A stretch of 64,000 nt of DNA from Mesorhizobium sp. (GTDB lineage: Bacteria > Pseudomonadota > Alphaproteobacteria > Rhizobiales > Rhizobiaceae). The notes under the pieces are model-generated. The model was given only the letters and a program-made list of their open reading frames with translations. It made no database searches and was not told the origin of the DNA. This document shows, piece by piece, positions 17,925 through 28,429 of this stretch (position 1 is its first letter; every line of letters starts with the position of its first letter). The translations under genes were made by a program, and so were the position numbers. The DNA is taken from the NCBI RefSeq assembly GCF_004962245.1, contig NZ_SUHQ01000027.1, positions 45,677 through 109,676 on the forward strand, given 5' to 3'.

Positions 17925-18892
17925 TGGCGCGTCGCGGCAAGAAGAAAGGCCGGCCGATCTCCGGCTGGCTGGTGTTGGACAAGCCCGTCGGCATGGGTTC
18001 GACCGAAGCGGTCTCCAAGATCAAATGGCTGTTCCAGGCGGAAAAGGCCGGCCATGCCGGCACGCTCGACCCGCTCGCTTCCGGCATGCTGCCGATCGCG
18101 CTCGGCGAAGCGACCAAGACCGTGCCTTATGTCCAGGACGGCGCAAAGGTCTACCGCTTCACGGTTGCCTGGGGTGAAGAGCGTTCGACCGATGACCTCG
18201 AAGGGCCGGTGACGAAAAATTCCGACCGGCGTCCGGCCGAAGCCGACGTGCTCTTGCTGATGCCGAAATACACTGGCGTCATCATGCAGACGCCGCCGCA
18301 GTTTTCGGCCATCAAGATATCAGGCGAGCGCGCCTACGACCTTGCTCGCGACGGCGCGACGGTCGACATCCCGGCGCGGGAAGTCGAGATTGGCCGTCTC
18401 GACCTGATCGAGCACAATGCGGATCGCACCATTTTCGAGGTCGAATGCGGCAAGGGCACCTATGTGCGCTCGCTGGCCCGTGACATGGGCCGCGACCTCG
18501 GCTGTTTCGGCCACATCGCCGAACTGCGCCGGATCGAGGTCGAACCGTTCACGCAGGAAGACTTCGTCACCATCGCCGAACTGGAAGCCGCCCGTTTCGG
18601 CGAGCAGGGCGATGAAGGTTCGGAATCAGCGGACACGGCGGATGTGCCAGTCGACTTCGACGCCATCGACGCGCTTCTAGTCGACACGGCCGCCGCGCTC
18701 GACTGTCTGCCGCAGGTGGCGATCAGCGACGATGCCGCGACAAAAATCCGCCTCGGCAATCCGGTCATCATCCGCGGCCGCGACGCGCCGGTGGAAGCCG
18801 AGGAAGCCTGCGCCACGGCGCGCGGTAAACTGGTCGCCATCGGCGCCATCGAACAAGGCATGTTCAAGCCGAAGCGGGTCTTTGCCGGGTGA
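17924..18892 (+). CDS. truB: tRNA pseudouridine(55) synthase
   Basis: Makes pseudouridine 55 in the T-loop of tRNAs. 322 residues, starting with GTG at 17924 in overlap with the rbfA stop. It begins with the family block GWLVLDKPVGMGST, and the catalytic Asp lies in HAGTLDPLASG (about residue 48). Further blocks are QTPPQFSAIKISGERAYDLAR and GTYVRSLARDMG. An insertion of about 15 acidic residues (GDEGSESADTADVPV) lies before the C-terminal domain, which is PUA-like. RbfA and TruB are commonly paired. Confidence 0.95.
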   Translation: MARRGKKKGRPISGWLVLDKPVGMGSTEAVSKIKWLFQAEKAGHAGTLDPLASGMLPIALGEATKTVPYVQDGAKVYRFTVAWGEERSTDDLEGPVTKNSDRRPAEADVLLLMPKYTGVIMQTPPQFSAIKISGERAYDLARDGATVDIPAREVEIGRLDLIEHNADRTIFEVECGKGTYVRSLARDMGRDLGCFGHIAELRRIEVEPFTQEDFVTIAELEAARFGEQGDEGSESADTADVPVDFDAIDALLVDTAAALDCLPQVAISDDAATKIRLGNPVIIRGRDAPVEAEEACATARGKLVAIGAIEQGMFKPKRVFAG

Positions 18893-18936
18893 GTCCTGTC
18901 GTCTAATCTCGATCAGACGCAACATCCGAGGGGCAC

Positions 18937-20031
18937 ATGGCAAAGGCCGAGACGATCAAGAGGCGGGCGTCGACGACAACACGGCGGCCGCCAATCGGCG
19001 CATCACCTGGCACGCTGATCGCCGATCCAGCGGCGCGCCGGACCGAACTGCGGCTGACGCTGATCTCGCCCGACAAGTTCAAGACGATCGACAACGCCAG
19101 CATCGATGACGTCAACGCCAATTGCGACACATGGCCGGTCATCTGGCTCGACTGCACGGGTCTCGCCAGCATCCCTCTGATCGAGGAGATCGGCCGGATT
19201 TTCAGCCTGCACCCGCTGGCGCTGGAAGATGTCGTCAACACCGGCCAGCGGCCAAAGGTGGACTTCTTCGAGGATCATGCCTTCGTCGTCGTCAGGATGA
19301 TCGATGACGTCACCGCGCATCGTTACGAGCAGATCGCCGTCTTCTTCGGCAAGAACTTCGTCGTCACCTTCCAGGAGCGCGAAGGCGATCCGTTCGATCC
19401 CGTGCGCAAGCGCATCGAAAGCTCGATGCCCAACCGGTTGCGCACACGCGGCCCAGACTATCTCGCCTATGCGCTGATCGACGCCATCGTCGACAGCTAT
19501 TTTCCGCCGATCGAGGCTGCCGGCGAATTGGTCGACAGCATCGAGGATCAGATGCTGCGCGCGGCGGACAAGCACCAGATGCGGCGGCTTCACGAGTTGC
19601 GGCGCGACGCCAATGTGCTGAAGGGGGTGCTTTGGCCGATGCGCGATGCGCTGGCGACGCTGATCCGCAACGACGTGCCCTATGTGAAGCCCGAGACCAA
19701 GGTTTTTCTGAACGACACGCTCGATCACGCGCTTCGGCTCATCGAACTGGTTGAAACCCAGCGCGACATGCTGACCGGTCTGATCGAGATGCATCTGTCG
19801 CTGAGCCAAGCGCGCACCAGCGACGTCATCAGCTATCTGACGATCGTCTCGGTGATTTTCATCCCGCTCACCTTTCTCGTCGGCGTGTGGGGCATGAATT
19901 TCGATCCCGAAACGTCGCCATGGAACATGCCGGAGCTGAAGGCCCATTACGGCTATCCGGCAGCGCTCGCGTTCATGGCCCTTGTCGCGCTCGGGCTTAT
20001 CGCTTTCTTCAGATGGAAGAAGTGGCTTTAG
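18937..20031 (+). CDS. corA: CorA-type magnesium/cobalt transporter
   Basis: A 364-residue inner-membrane divalent-cation channel of the CorA/MIT family. Most of the protein is the cytoplasmic funnel (residues 60-290), and two membrane helices lie at the C-terminus. The signature YGMN filter appears as WGMNFDPE just after the first helix (SYLTIVSVIFIPLTFLVGV), and the second helix ends near the Lys-rich C-terminus (FFRWKKWL). CorA may also carry Co2+ or Ni2+. It follows truB by 44 bases but has no obvious functional link with it. Confidence 0.9.
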   Translation: MAKAETIKRRASTTTRRPPIGASPGTLIADPAARRTELRLTLISPDKFKTIDNASIDDVNANCDTWPVIWLDCTGLASIPLIEEIGRIFSLHPLALEDVVNTGQRPKVDFFEDHAFVVVRMIDDVTAHRYEQIAVFFGKNFVVTFQEREGDPFDPVRKRIESSMPNRLRTRGPDYLAYALIDAIVDSYFPPIEAAGELVDSIEDQMLRAADKHQMRRLHELRRDANVLKGVLWPMRDALATLIRNDVPYVKPETKVFLNDTLDHALRLIELVETQRDMLTGLIEMHLSLSQARTSDVISYLTIVSVIFIPLTFLVGVWGMNFDPETSPWNMPELKAHYGYPAALAFMALVALGLIAFFRWKKWL

Positions 20032-20122
20032 CCGAAGGGAAATCTTCGTTTGTGCAGCAAAAAGCCGGCTTGTGAATTGGGCTGGTGTTTTTTCCTGAAT
20101 TGCACTATATGCGCCGCAGCAT

Positions 20123-20183
20123 CGTGTAATGACACGTTGCTTGTACCGGCCCCTGCTGGACGACATCCCGGCTGAGGGCGTCC
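20123..20183 (+). promoter_or_regulatory. Structured rpsO leader, candidate S15-binding element
   Basis: Two hairpins precede rpsO: CGTGT 20123-20127 with ACACG 20132-20136, and a bulged stem made of GGACG 20158-20162 with CGTCC 20179-20183 and CCC 20167-20169 with GGG 20176-20178. Ribosomal protein S15 is known to repress its own mRNA through leader structures in several phyla, including alphaproteobacteria. Whether this fold matches that class was not tested. Confidence 0.45.
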
Positions 20184-20213
20184 CGTTTCCTCAAACAGAT
20201 AAGGAAAAACACG

Positions 20214-20483
20214 ATGTCGATTACTGCCGAGCGCAAGAAGGAATTGATGGGTGAATTCGCAACCGCCAAGGGCGATACCGGGTCTCCGGAAGTCCAGGTG
20301 GCCATCCTTTCCGAGCGCATCAAGAACCTGACCGACCATTTCAAGGACCACAAGAAGGATAACCATTCCCGCCGTGGTCTGCTCGCTCTCGTCTCCCAGC
20401 GCCGCAGCCTGCTTGATTATCTCAAGCGCAAGGATGACGCGCGCTATCAGACGCTGATCGAGAAGCTCGGTCTGCGCCGTTGA
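20214..20483 (+). CDS. rpsO: 30S ribosomal protein S15
   Basis: An 89-residue primary 16S rRNA-binding protein of the central domain of the 30S subunit. It shows family blocks TGSPEVQVAILSERIKNL and DHKKDNHSRRGLLALVSQRR, and the end YLKRKDDARYQTLIEKLGLRR. AAGGAAAA lies before the ATG. The gene is followed by a strong hairpin and then pnp, the usual rpsO-pnp order. Confidence 0.98.
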   Translation: MSITAERKKELMGEFATAKGDTGSPEVQVAILSERIKNLTDHFKDHKKDNHSRRGLLALVSQRRSLLDYLKRKDDARYQTLIEKLGLRR

Positions 20484-20489
20484 CGAATT

Positions 20490-20521
20490 GACCGGCGGGT
20501 TCTTTCGAGAGCCCGCCGGTC
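20490..20521 (+). terminator. Strong TTCG-tetraloop hairpin after rpsO
   Basis: GACCGGCGGGTTCT (20490-20503) pairs with AGAGCCCGCCGGTC (20508-20521), a 14-base-pair stem with one G-T pair capped by a TTCG tetraloop, seven bases after the rpsO stop. No T-run follows, so it may be a weak terminator, an RNA 3'-end stabiliser or an RNase III site before pnp. Confidence 0.6.
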
Positions 20522-20525
20522 GCGC

Positions 20526-20679
20526 ATTGGAGCAAGCCATTGCTCCAATGAAGGAAATAGAGCGCCGCGCATCGATTTGGATGCGCAAAGGGACGCTCTA
20601 AAAGTTTGAATTTGCGCAAGGCACTTTCCGAGAGCCGCGGTTTTCGGGGTCATGCGCAAGGCCAATCGAATCGATTGGC
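20526..20679. repeat. Cluster of palindromic elements in the rpsO-pnp spacer
   Basis: Three more inverted repeats follow the rpsO hairpin. ATTGGAGCAA/TTGCTCCAAT (20526-20549) is a perfect 10-base-pair stem. TAGAGCG/CGCTCTA (20558-20600) encloses a perfect 7-base-pair GCGCATC/GATGCGC stem (20567-20586). GCCAATCGA/TCGATTGGC (20661-20679) is nearly a perfect palindrome. The second resembles a dispersed rhizobial intergenic repeat and shares AATAGAGCG with the element at 4481-4575. The remaining 20680-20889 holds no gene that I can support. Confidence 0.6.
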
Positions 20680-20889
20680 TAGACCCGGTTTCGAGATAGC
20701 ACAGGGCCATTCGAAACCGCCCATGGACGGTCATGGGGCAGGATTGCAGGACGCTCGCGCGGCCACCGCGCCGATTCACCCGAGCTTCCCGTTGTCTTGC
20801 CCGTGGCTGCCCGAGAAACGAAGCCAAGGGAAAGGGGCATTCGCGCACGGTGAAACGGCGCGGCCCTTTCCGCATATGAAGGACAAGAC

Positions 20890-23037
<2,148 letters not shown>

Positions 23038-23061
23038 GCGGGTCTGACCACACCATCGAAG

Positions 23062-23090
23062 CGGGCGCGCCGGAAGGTCGCGCCCGTTTT
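23062..23090 (+). terminator. Intrinsic terminator of pnp
   Basis: CGGGCGCG (23062-23069) pairs with CGCGCCCG (23079-23086), an 8-base-pair GC-rich stem followed by TTTTCATTTT, 25 bases after the pnp stop. Confidence 0.85.
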
Positions 23091-23129
23091 CATTTTCAAG
23101 ACAAGCCAGCTGCATTTCGAGATTAATGA

Positions 23130-24143
23130 ATGTCCGCCGAGCCGCTGAAAACACTGTTCCACCCTTTCGAGGCAGAGGCTGTCTCCTTGCCGCGCAAGAG
23201 CGAGCGTGTCCTCTTTCTTGGCGCCGTGCCGGGTTTGCGCTTGCCCGAAGGCTTCGATGCCGCACTGCATCTGGTGCAAGGCTTCCGGCCGCATTTCCGC
23301 GCGCTGCAGGGGGCGGGCTTCACGGTCACGCCGCGCCTGGAGGGCGAAGGTTTCGATGCGGCACTGGTGCTTGCCGGCCGTCATCGCGGGCAAAACGAAT
23401 TGCGTATCGCTGAGGCGGTGGAGCGTGTGGCGCCGGGCGGGTTGATCGTCATCGCCGGCGCCAAGGACGATGGCATTGCCAGCTTGCGCAAGCGCATCGA
23501 CGAGCTTGTGCCGCTCGATGGCCATTTGCCGAAACATCACGGCATCGCCTTCTGGTTCCGTCGGCCGGCAGATGCTGCGGCCGCGGTGGCGCTTCGCGCA
23601 GGCAATCCGGGGCTTCTGGTCGAGGGCCGTTTCCGCACAGCGCCAGGCATGTTCTCTTTTGACAAGATCGACGCAGGTTCGAAATTGCTGGTGGAAAACC
23701 TGCCTAACGACCTGCGTGGCAGCGTTGCCGATTTCTGCGCCGGCTGGGGCTATGTGGCGGCCGAGGTCGCCGCAGGCTCGCCCGGCCTATCGGCGCTCGA
23801 TCTCTACGAGGCCGATTTCGATGCGCTGGAGGCGGCGAAAGGCAACATCGGCAGCACGATGGCGGAACCCAATTTCTTCTGGATCGATCTTTTGAGCGAG
23901 CCGGTCGAGCGCCGCTATGACGCAATCGTCATGAACCCGCCCTTCCATCGCAGCCGGGCAGCCGAGCCGGAGATCGGCGCCGGCATGATCCGGGCTGCGG
24001 CGAAGGCCCTGAAACCGGGCGGCCGGCTGTTTATGGTGGCGAATCGCCAGCTTCCCTACGAACCGGTGCTGGCGGCCGCATTCTCCAGCCACGCCGAGAT
24101 CGCCCGCGACGGTATGTTCAAGATTTTCGCGGCACGCCGCTGA
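23130..24143 (+). CDS. Class I SAM methyltransferase, RsmC/RlmG type
   Basis: A 337-residue protein with the two-domain layout of RsmC-like rRNA guanine-N2 methyltransferases: a degenerate N-terminal copy (residues 1-165) and a C-terminal catalytic domain. The latter has the SAM-binding block VADFCAGWGYVAAEVA (about 201), an acidic loop SALDLYEAD and the catalytic NPPFH (about 269). The NPPF motif points to N2-methylation of guanine in rRNA, most likely G1207 of 16S, but the precise target is not shown. It begins after the pnp terminator and converges on fabI. Confidence 0.8.
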   Translation: MSAEPLKTLFHPFEAEAVSLPRKSERVLFLGAVPGLRLPEGFDAALHLVQGFRPHFRALQGAGFTVTPRLEGEGFDAALVLAGRHRGQNELRIAEAVERVAPGGLIVIAGAKDDGIASLRKRIDELVPLDGHLPKHHGIAFWFRRPADAAAAVALRAGNPGLLVEGRFRTAPGMFSFDKIDAGSKLLVENLPNDLRGSVADFCAGWGYVAAEVAAGSPGLSALDLYEADFDALEAAKGNIGSTMAEPNFFWIDLLSEPVERRYDAIVMNPPFHRSRAAEPEIGAGMIRAAAKALKPGGRLFMVANRQLPYEPVLAAAFSSHAEIARDGMFKIFAARR

Positions 24144-24159
24144 GCCGGTGCAGATTGGC

Positions 24160-24203
24160 CAGGCGTCGTTCGCGATCTTAACAGGCGTCGTTCGCGATCT
24201 TAA
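24160..24203. repeat. Perfect 22-base tandem duplication
   Basis: A 22-base unit beginning CAGGCGTCG and ending ATCTTAA occurs twice with no gap, at 24160-24181 and 24182-24203, just after the methyltransferase gene. Both copies are identical. Confidence 0.9.
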
Positions 24204-24245
24204 AGTGCGGCGATCTGAAAGGATTGATGCGACGCAGCGTTGCGG

Positions 24246-24267
24246 AGTCCCAAATCATGGGACTTTT
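24246..24267 (+). terminator. Intrinsic terminator between the RsmC-like gene and fabI
   Basis: AGTCCC (24246-24251) pairs with GGGACT (24259-24264) around a 7-base loop and is followed by TTTT, on the plus strand, about 100 bases after the methyltransferase stop. Confidence 0.6.
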
Positions 24268-24292
24268 CCACCAATGCATCCTGCCGGCAGAA

Positions 24293-25105
24293 TTAGTCCC
24301 GGCTGGTGTCGGTCTGCTTCAACTCGTCGAGCGTCGGCATCGAAACGATGTGGTAGCCGGAATCGACATAGTGGATTTCGCCGGTGACGCCGGACGACAG
24401 GTCGGACAGGAGGTAGAGTGCGGAACCACCGACTTCGTCGATGGTCACTGTACGGCGGAGCGGCGAGTTGCGCTGCTGGTAGGAAAACATGTGGCGTGCA
24501 TCGGAAATCCCGGCGCCGGCCAATGTCCGCACCGGTCCCGCCGATATGCCATTCACTCTGATGCCGCGCGGGCCGTAGTCGTTGGCGAGATAGCGGACGC
24601 TGGCTTCCAGTCCGGCCTTGGCGACGCCCATGACGTTGTAGTTCGGCATGACGCGGACGGAACCCGCGTAGGTCAGCGTGATCATCGAACCGCTGTCCTT
24701 CATCAGCGTGGCGGCATGACGGGCGATCTCGGTGAAGGAGTAGCAGGAGATGACCATGGTGCGGACGAAATTGTCGCGGCTGGTGTCGGCGTAAAGGCCC
24801 TTCAACTCGTTCTTGTCGGAAAAGCCGATGGCATGGACGACGAAGTCCAACCCGCCCCAAGCCTCGCCCAAGGTCTCGAAGGTGGCGGCAACCGATGCGC
24901 TGTCCTCGACGTCGCAAGGGACGACCAGCGAGGCGCCGAGTTTGTCGGCGAGCGGCTTGACCCGGCGCCCGAAGGCTTCGCCCTGATAGGTGAAGGCGAG
25001 TTCCGCTCCATGTTCGGACAGTTTCCGGGCGATGCCCCAGGCGATCGAATGGTCGTTGGCGACACCCATGACAAGCCCGCGCTTGCCCTTCATCAATCCG
25101 TCCAT
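24293..25105 (-). CDS. fabI: Enoyl-[acyl-carrier-protein] reductase (NADH)
   Basis: Last step of each fatty-acid elongation cycle, reducing trans-2-enoyl-ACP. A 270-residue SDR-family enzyme. It shows the FabI-type nucleotide motif GVANDHSIAWGIA near the N-terminus and the catalytic YX6K as YNVMGVAK (about residue 156), not the YX3K of ordinary SDRs. C-terminal blocks are GPVRTLAGAGI and GGSALYLLSDLSSGVTGEIHYVD. It follows fabB by 13 bases on the minus strand, so fabA-fabB-fabI is probably one operon. Rhizobia often have a second FabI; which is essential here is unknown. Confidence 0.93.
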   Translation of the reverse strand: MDGLMKGKRGLVMGVANDHSIAWGIARKLSEHGAELAFTYQGEAFGRRVKPLADKLGASLVVPCDVEDSASVAATFETLGEAWGGLDFVVHAIGFSDKNELKGLYADTSRDNFVRTMVISCYSFTEIARHAATLMKDSGSMITLTYAGSVRVMPNYNVMGVAKAGLEASVRYLANDYGPRGIRVNGISAGPVRTLAGAGISDARHMFSYQQRNSPLRRTVTIDEVGGSALYLLSDLSSGVTGEIHYVDSGYHIVSMPTLDELKQTDTSRD

Positions 25106-25118
25106 GATCGGCAGATCC

Positions 25119-26339
25119 TTATGCGGAATAGCGCTGGAAAATCAGCGTAGCGTTGGTGCCACCGAAACCGAACGAATTGGACAAAACAGTGTCGATCCTG
25201 GCGTTATCGATGCGTTCTCGCACGATCGGCATGCCTTCGAATTCCGGATCGAGATGCTCGATATGGGCGCTCTCGCCGATGAAGCCGCCTTGCATCATCA
25301 GGATCGAGTAGATCGATTCCTGCACGCCGGCCGCACCCAGCGAATGGCCGGTCAGCGATTTCGTCGAGGTGATGAAAGGCATCTTTTCGCCGAACACCTC
25401 GCGGATCGCACCCATTTCCTTGGAGTCGCCGACCGGCGTCGAGGTGCCGTGCGTGTTGATGTAGTCGACCGGCGAAGAGACCGTCGCCAGCGCTTGTCGC
25501 ATGCAGCGCACTGCGCCTTCGCCCGAAGGCGCCACCATGTCGTAGCCGTCGGAGGTGGCGCCATAGCCGACGATCTCGGCGTAGATCTTGGCGCCGCGCG
25601 CCTTGGCGTGCTCGAGCTCTTCCAGGACCAGCACGCCGGCGCCGCCGGCAATGACGAAACCGTCGCGATCGACGTCATAGGCGCGCGAGGCGGCCGATGC
25701 CCTGTCGTTGAACTTGGAGGACATGGCGCCCATCGCGTCGAACAGGTCCGACATCGTCCAGTCGAGATCCTCATGACCGCCGGCGAAGACCATGTCCTGC
25801 TTGCCCCACTGGATCAGTTCATAGCCATTGCCGATGCAATGCGCCGAGGTCGAGCAGGCTGAAGAGATCGAGTAATTGACGCCGTGGATCTTGAACCATG
25901 TGGCGAGCGTCGCCGAAGCGGTCGACGACATCGCCTTCGGCACCGCGAACGGACCGATGCGTTTGGGGCTACCGTTCTTGAGGGTGGTTTCGGCTGCCTC
26001 GACGATGGTTCGGGTCGATGGTCCGCCCGATCCCATGACGATGCCGGTGCGCTCATTGGTGATGTCGCTCTCGCCAAGTCCGGCGTCCGCGATCGCCTGA
26101 TCCATGGCGACATGGTTCCAGGCCGCACCCTGCGACAGGAAGCGCATGGCGCGACGATCGATCATGGCTGAGGGGTCGAGCGTCGGTGCCCCCCAGACCT
26201 GGCAGCGGAAACCGTGTTCGGCGAAGGAATCGGAGAAGCTGATGCCGGATTTGGCATCGTGGAGCGAGGCCTGCACCTCGTTGGCATTGTTGCCGATCGA
26301 CGACACGATGCCGAGGCCTGTCACTACGACCCGTCTCAT
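25119..26339 (-). CDS. fabB: 3-oxoacyl-[acyl-carrier-protein] synthase I
   Basis: Condensing enzyme that extends unsaturated acyl-ACP; with FabA it is required for anaerobic-type unsaturated fatty acid synthesis. 406 residues from the ATG at 26339, preceded by a strong GGAAGGAG. The active-site Cys is in SSACSTSAHCIG (about 165), and the two His lie in THGTSTPVGD (about 299) and TGHSLGAAG (about 334), the FabB/FabF Cys-His-His triad. The frame runs 14 codons further upstream without a ribosome-binding site. Pairing with fabA marks it as FabB and not FabF. Confidence 0.95.
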   Translation of the reverse strand: MRRVVVTGLGIVSSIGNNANEVQASLHDAKSGISFSDSFAEHGFRCQVWGAPTLDPSAMIDRRAMRFLSQGAAWNHVAMDQAIADAGLGESDITNERTGIVMGSGGPSTRTIVEAAETTLKNGSPKRIGPFAVPKAMSSTASATLATWFKIHGVNYSISSACSTSAHCIGNGYELIQWGKQDMVFAGGHEDLDWTMSDLFDAMGAMSSKFNDRASAASRAYDVDRDGFVIAGGAGVLVLEELEHAKARGAKIYAEIVGYGATSDGYDMVAPSGEGAVRCMRQALATVSSPVDYINTHGTSTPVGDSKEMGAIREVFGEKMPFITSTKSLTGHSLGAAGVQESIYSILMMQGGFIGESAHIEHLDPEFEGMPIVRERIDNARIDTVLSNSFGFGGTNATLIFQRYSA

Positions 26340-26449
26340 TCGCAACTCCTTCCGGCGCATGAGTCCGAACCTGTCGGACAAGGATCATGCGCACATTAAA
26401 ATTCTACCTTTGCGCGTCCCGGGGGCTCGCGGCGCTGTGCAGGCGCCGG

Positions 26450-26968
26450 TCAGGCGGCGGCCGATTGCTTGGACAGACCCACCTTGAGGTCCGATGCTGC
26501 GTATATGGGTTCGCCATCCGCCTTCAGCCAGCCATCGGCGATACCAAGCACCAGCCGCCCGCGCATCACGCGCTTGAAGTCCACACCATACTCCACCTTC
26601 TTGACCGACGGGGTCACCATGCCCTTGAACTTGACCTCGCCGGTCGAGAGCGCCATTCCCTTGCCCGGCTCACCCAGCCAGCCGAGGTAGAATCCCGTCA
26701 ACTGCCACATGGCGTCGAGGCCTAGGCACCCCGGCATGATCGGATTCCCGATGAAATGGCAGGCGAAAAACCACAGGTCCGGCTTGATGTCGAATTCCGC
26801 ACGGATGAAGCCCTTGTCGAAGGCTCCGCCCGTCTCGCTGATCTCGGTGATACGGTCGAACATTAGCATCGGCGGATAGGGGAGCTGGGCGTTTCCAGGT
26901 CCGAACAGCTCGCCGCGGGCGCAGGCAAGCAGTTCCTCGTAATCGTAGCTGGATTTCGAAACCGCCAT
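26450..26968 (-). CDS. fabA: 3-hydroxydecanoyl-[ACP] dehydratase/isomerase
   Basis: Dehydrates 3-hydroxydecanoyl-ACP and isomerises the product to the cis-3 form, starting unsaturated fatty acid synthesis. 172 residues, the normal size. The catalytic His lies in FACHFIGNPIMPG (about 71) and the Asp in LGLDAMWQLTGF (about 85). It is the first gene of the minus-strand fabA-fabB-fabI group and is divergent from irr, an arrangement also known in other rhizobia and Brucella. Confidence 0.96.
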   Translation of the reverse strand: MAVSKSSYDYEELLACARGELFGPGNAQLPYPPMLMFDRITEISETGGAFDKGFIRAEFDIKPDLWFFACHFIGNPIMPGCLGLDAMWQLTGFYLGWLGEPGKGMALSTGEVKFKGMVTPSVKKVEYGVDFKRVMRGRLVLGIADGWLKADGEPIYAASDLKVGLSKQSAAA

Positions 26969-27211
26969 AAATCTCGTCCCCGTAATCGTCCCGGGCGGTA
27001 GGGCGCCCTTGTCGTTGGTTTCCTAACACAATCTATTTCGGGCCGGAAACCGGCGTTTGCGCTTAACCTGCCCGTCTGCCTGGGTCAATGCGCGCTATTG
27101 ATCGTATTCGGCCGACAGAATATATGTCGGGGAGTGTCTAGTTTCGGTGGATGTTCGTTTTTTGCCATTCTGGGCATATGTTGGGGCGAAACTGTGAGCT
27201 TGGACGGATAG

Positions 27212-27643
27212 ATGGATCTGGGCCGCCGGAAGGAAAATGTCGCTGTGGACAAGCGGGTTCGCGAAGCTGGCCTGAGGCCGACGCGTCAGCGCATTGCGCT
27301 GGCCGATCTGCTTTTCGCCAAGGGCGACCGCCATCTGTCGGCCGAGGAACTGCACGAGGAGGCGATCGCCGCCGGCGTGCCGGTGTCGCTCGCCACCGTC
27401 TACAACGCCCTTCACCAATTCACCCAGGCAGGCCTTCTGCGCATTCTGGCCGTCGAGGGATCGAAGACCTATTTCGACACCAACACCTCCGATCACCATC
27501 ACTTCTACATAGAAGGCGAAAACAGGATCTTCGACATCGCCAGCGGTCCTGTCACGGTTTCCAACCTGCCGGAGCCGCCGGAAGGCATGGAGATCGCCAA
27601 TGTCGACATCGTGGTGAGATTGCGCCCCAAACGCTGCGGTTGA
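27212..27643 (+). CDS. irr: Fur-family iron response regulator Irr
   Basis: Alphaproteobacterial regulator of iron and haem metabolism that acts when iron is low. 143 residues. The winged helix includes LRPTRQRIALADLLF and SLATVYNALHQFTQAGLLR (about 59-77). The histidine cluster TSDHHHFYIEGEN (His 95-97) is the hallmark of Irr rather than Fur or Zur. There is no GCPWQD-type haem regulatory motif near the N-terminus, as in other rhizobial Irr proteins outside Bradyrhizobium. The 243 bases shared with divergent fabA would hold both promoters; I could not identify a clear iron control element. Confidence 0.88.
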   Translation: MDLGRRKENVAVDKRVREAGLRPTRQRIALADLLFAKGDRHLSAEELHEEAIAAGVPVSLATVYNALHQFTQAGLLRILAVEGSKTYFDTNTSDHHHFYIEGENRIFDIASGPVTVSNLPEPPEGMEIANVDIVVRLRPKRCG

Positions 27644-27713
27644 CCGGCGCTTCGTGAGGCCGCGAGATACCGTCTCGGCCGCTAGGCCATGATCCCGAAC
27701 CGGCAAGAAGGGG

Positions 27714-28277
27714 TCAGTTTTTGACCCGCTCCCCTGGATAGGCACCCCAGACGAGCGACTGGGCGAGCCAGCCGGTATGGCCGTCGAAAGTCATTTCGCA
27801 CCACTGGCCATCACAGGACTTGATCGTGCCCATGGCGCCTGGCTCGATGAGCGCAATGATGCTGGCATCCTTTTGCGGGTCGTCGAGAAGGTTGATTCGG
27901 GCATCCTTGCCGCGCTGCCAGGGCGCCACGATCGCCGTGCGGCGACCTGAAAGCAGCGACTGGTTGATCCAGCCTTCCGAGCCGTCGGCATCGCGCACAC
28001 GACGCCAGGTGTCGAATTCCTGGATGATTTCCATAGGCAGGCCGGGTTTCATGTACATCCAGTCGACGGAATAGTTGACGCCTGGTCCGACGCGGGAGTT
28101 GACGCGGGCCGCTTTCAGGCTGACGAAACGCGGCAGCGGCAGGCCGCTCGGTCCGAGCGTGACGCTCTGGGCCGGTGCTGCCGCACCCTGTGCCGCCACA
28201 AGCGGGGAGTAGAGGAGAGCGCCGAGAAATGCTGCGCTGAGGATCAGGCGGAGCGACGCGAAACCGGACACTTTCAT
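27714..28277 (-). CDS. Secreted SH3-domain protein
   Basis: A 187-residue exported protein from the ATG at 28277. It begins with a signal peptide (LRLILSAAFLGALLYSPLVAAQ). Two bacterial SH3-like repeats follow: one around ARVNSRVGPGVNYSVDW to EGWINQSLL, the second around ARINLLDDPQKDASIIAL to HTGWLAQSLVWG. Such domains bind cell-wall peptides, so a periplasmic peptidoglycan role is plausible. The frame could begin upstream at 28361, but that would place 28 charged residues before the signal. The stop overlaps a GGGTCA/TGACCC hairpin (27711-27727). The exact function is unknown. Confidence 0.75.
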   Translation of the reverse strand: MKVSGFASLRLILSAAFLGALLYSPLVAAQGAAAPAQSVTLGPSGLPLPRFVSLKAARVNSRVGPGVNYSVDWMYMKPGLPMEIIQEFDTWRRVRDADGSEGWINQSLLSGRRTAIVAPWQRGKDARINLLDDPQKDASIIALIEPGAMGTIKSCDGQWCEMTFDGHTGWLAQSLVWGAYPGERVKN

Positions 28278-28429
28278 TCCTTTCGGCACCGGCCTATCGG
28301 CCTTTGGCGCCCCTTTTTCTTTGTCTTCGGCGGAACCTCTTGTTACATGGATAACTGGCACCGCGACCGGCTTCCAGTTTCGCCCGTCTTGGTTAAAGAG
28401 GTCTCAACGAGATCGGGTTTGAGGAAACA

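Noticed and set aside
24224..25150. Plus-strand open frame opposite fabI
   Set aside because: fabI on the minus strand has all family motifs; the plus-strand frame has none.
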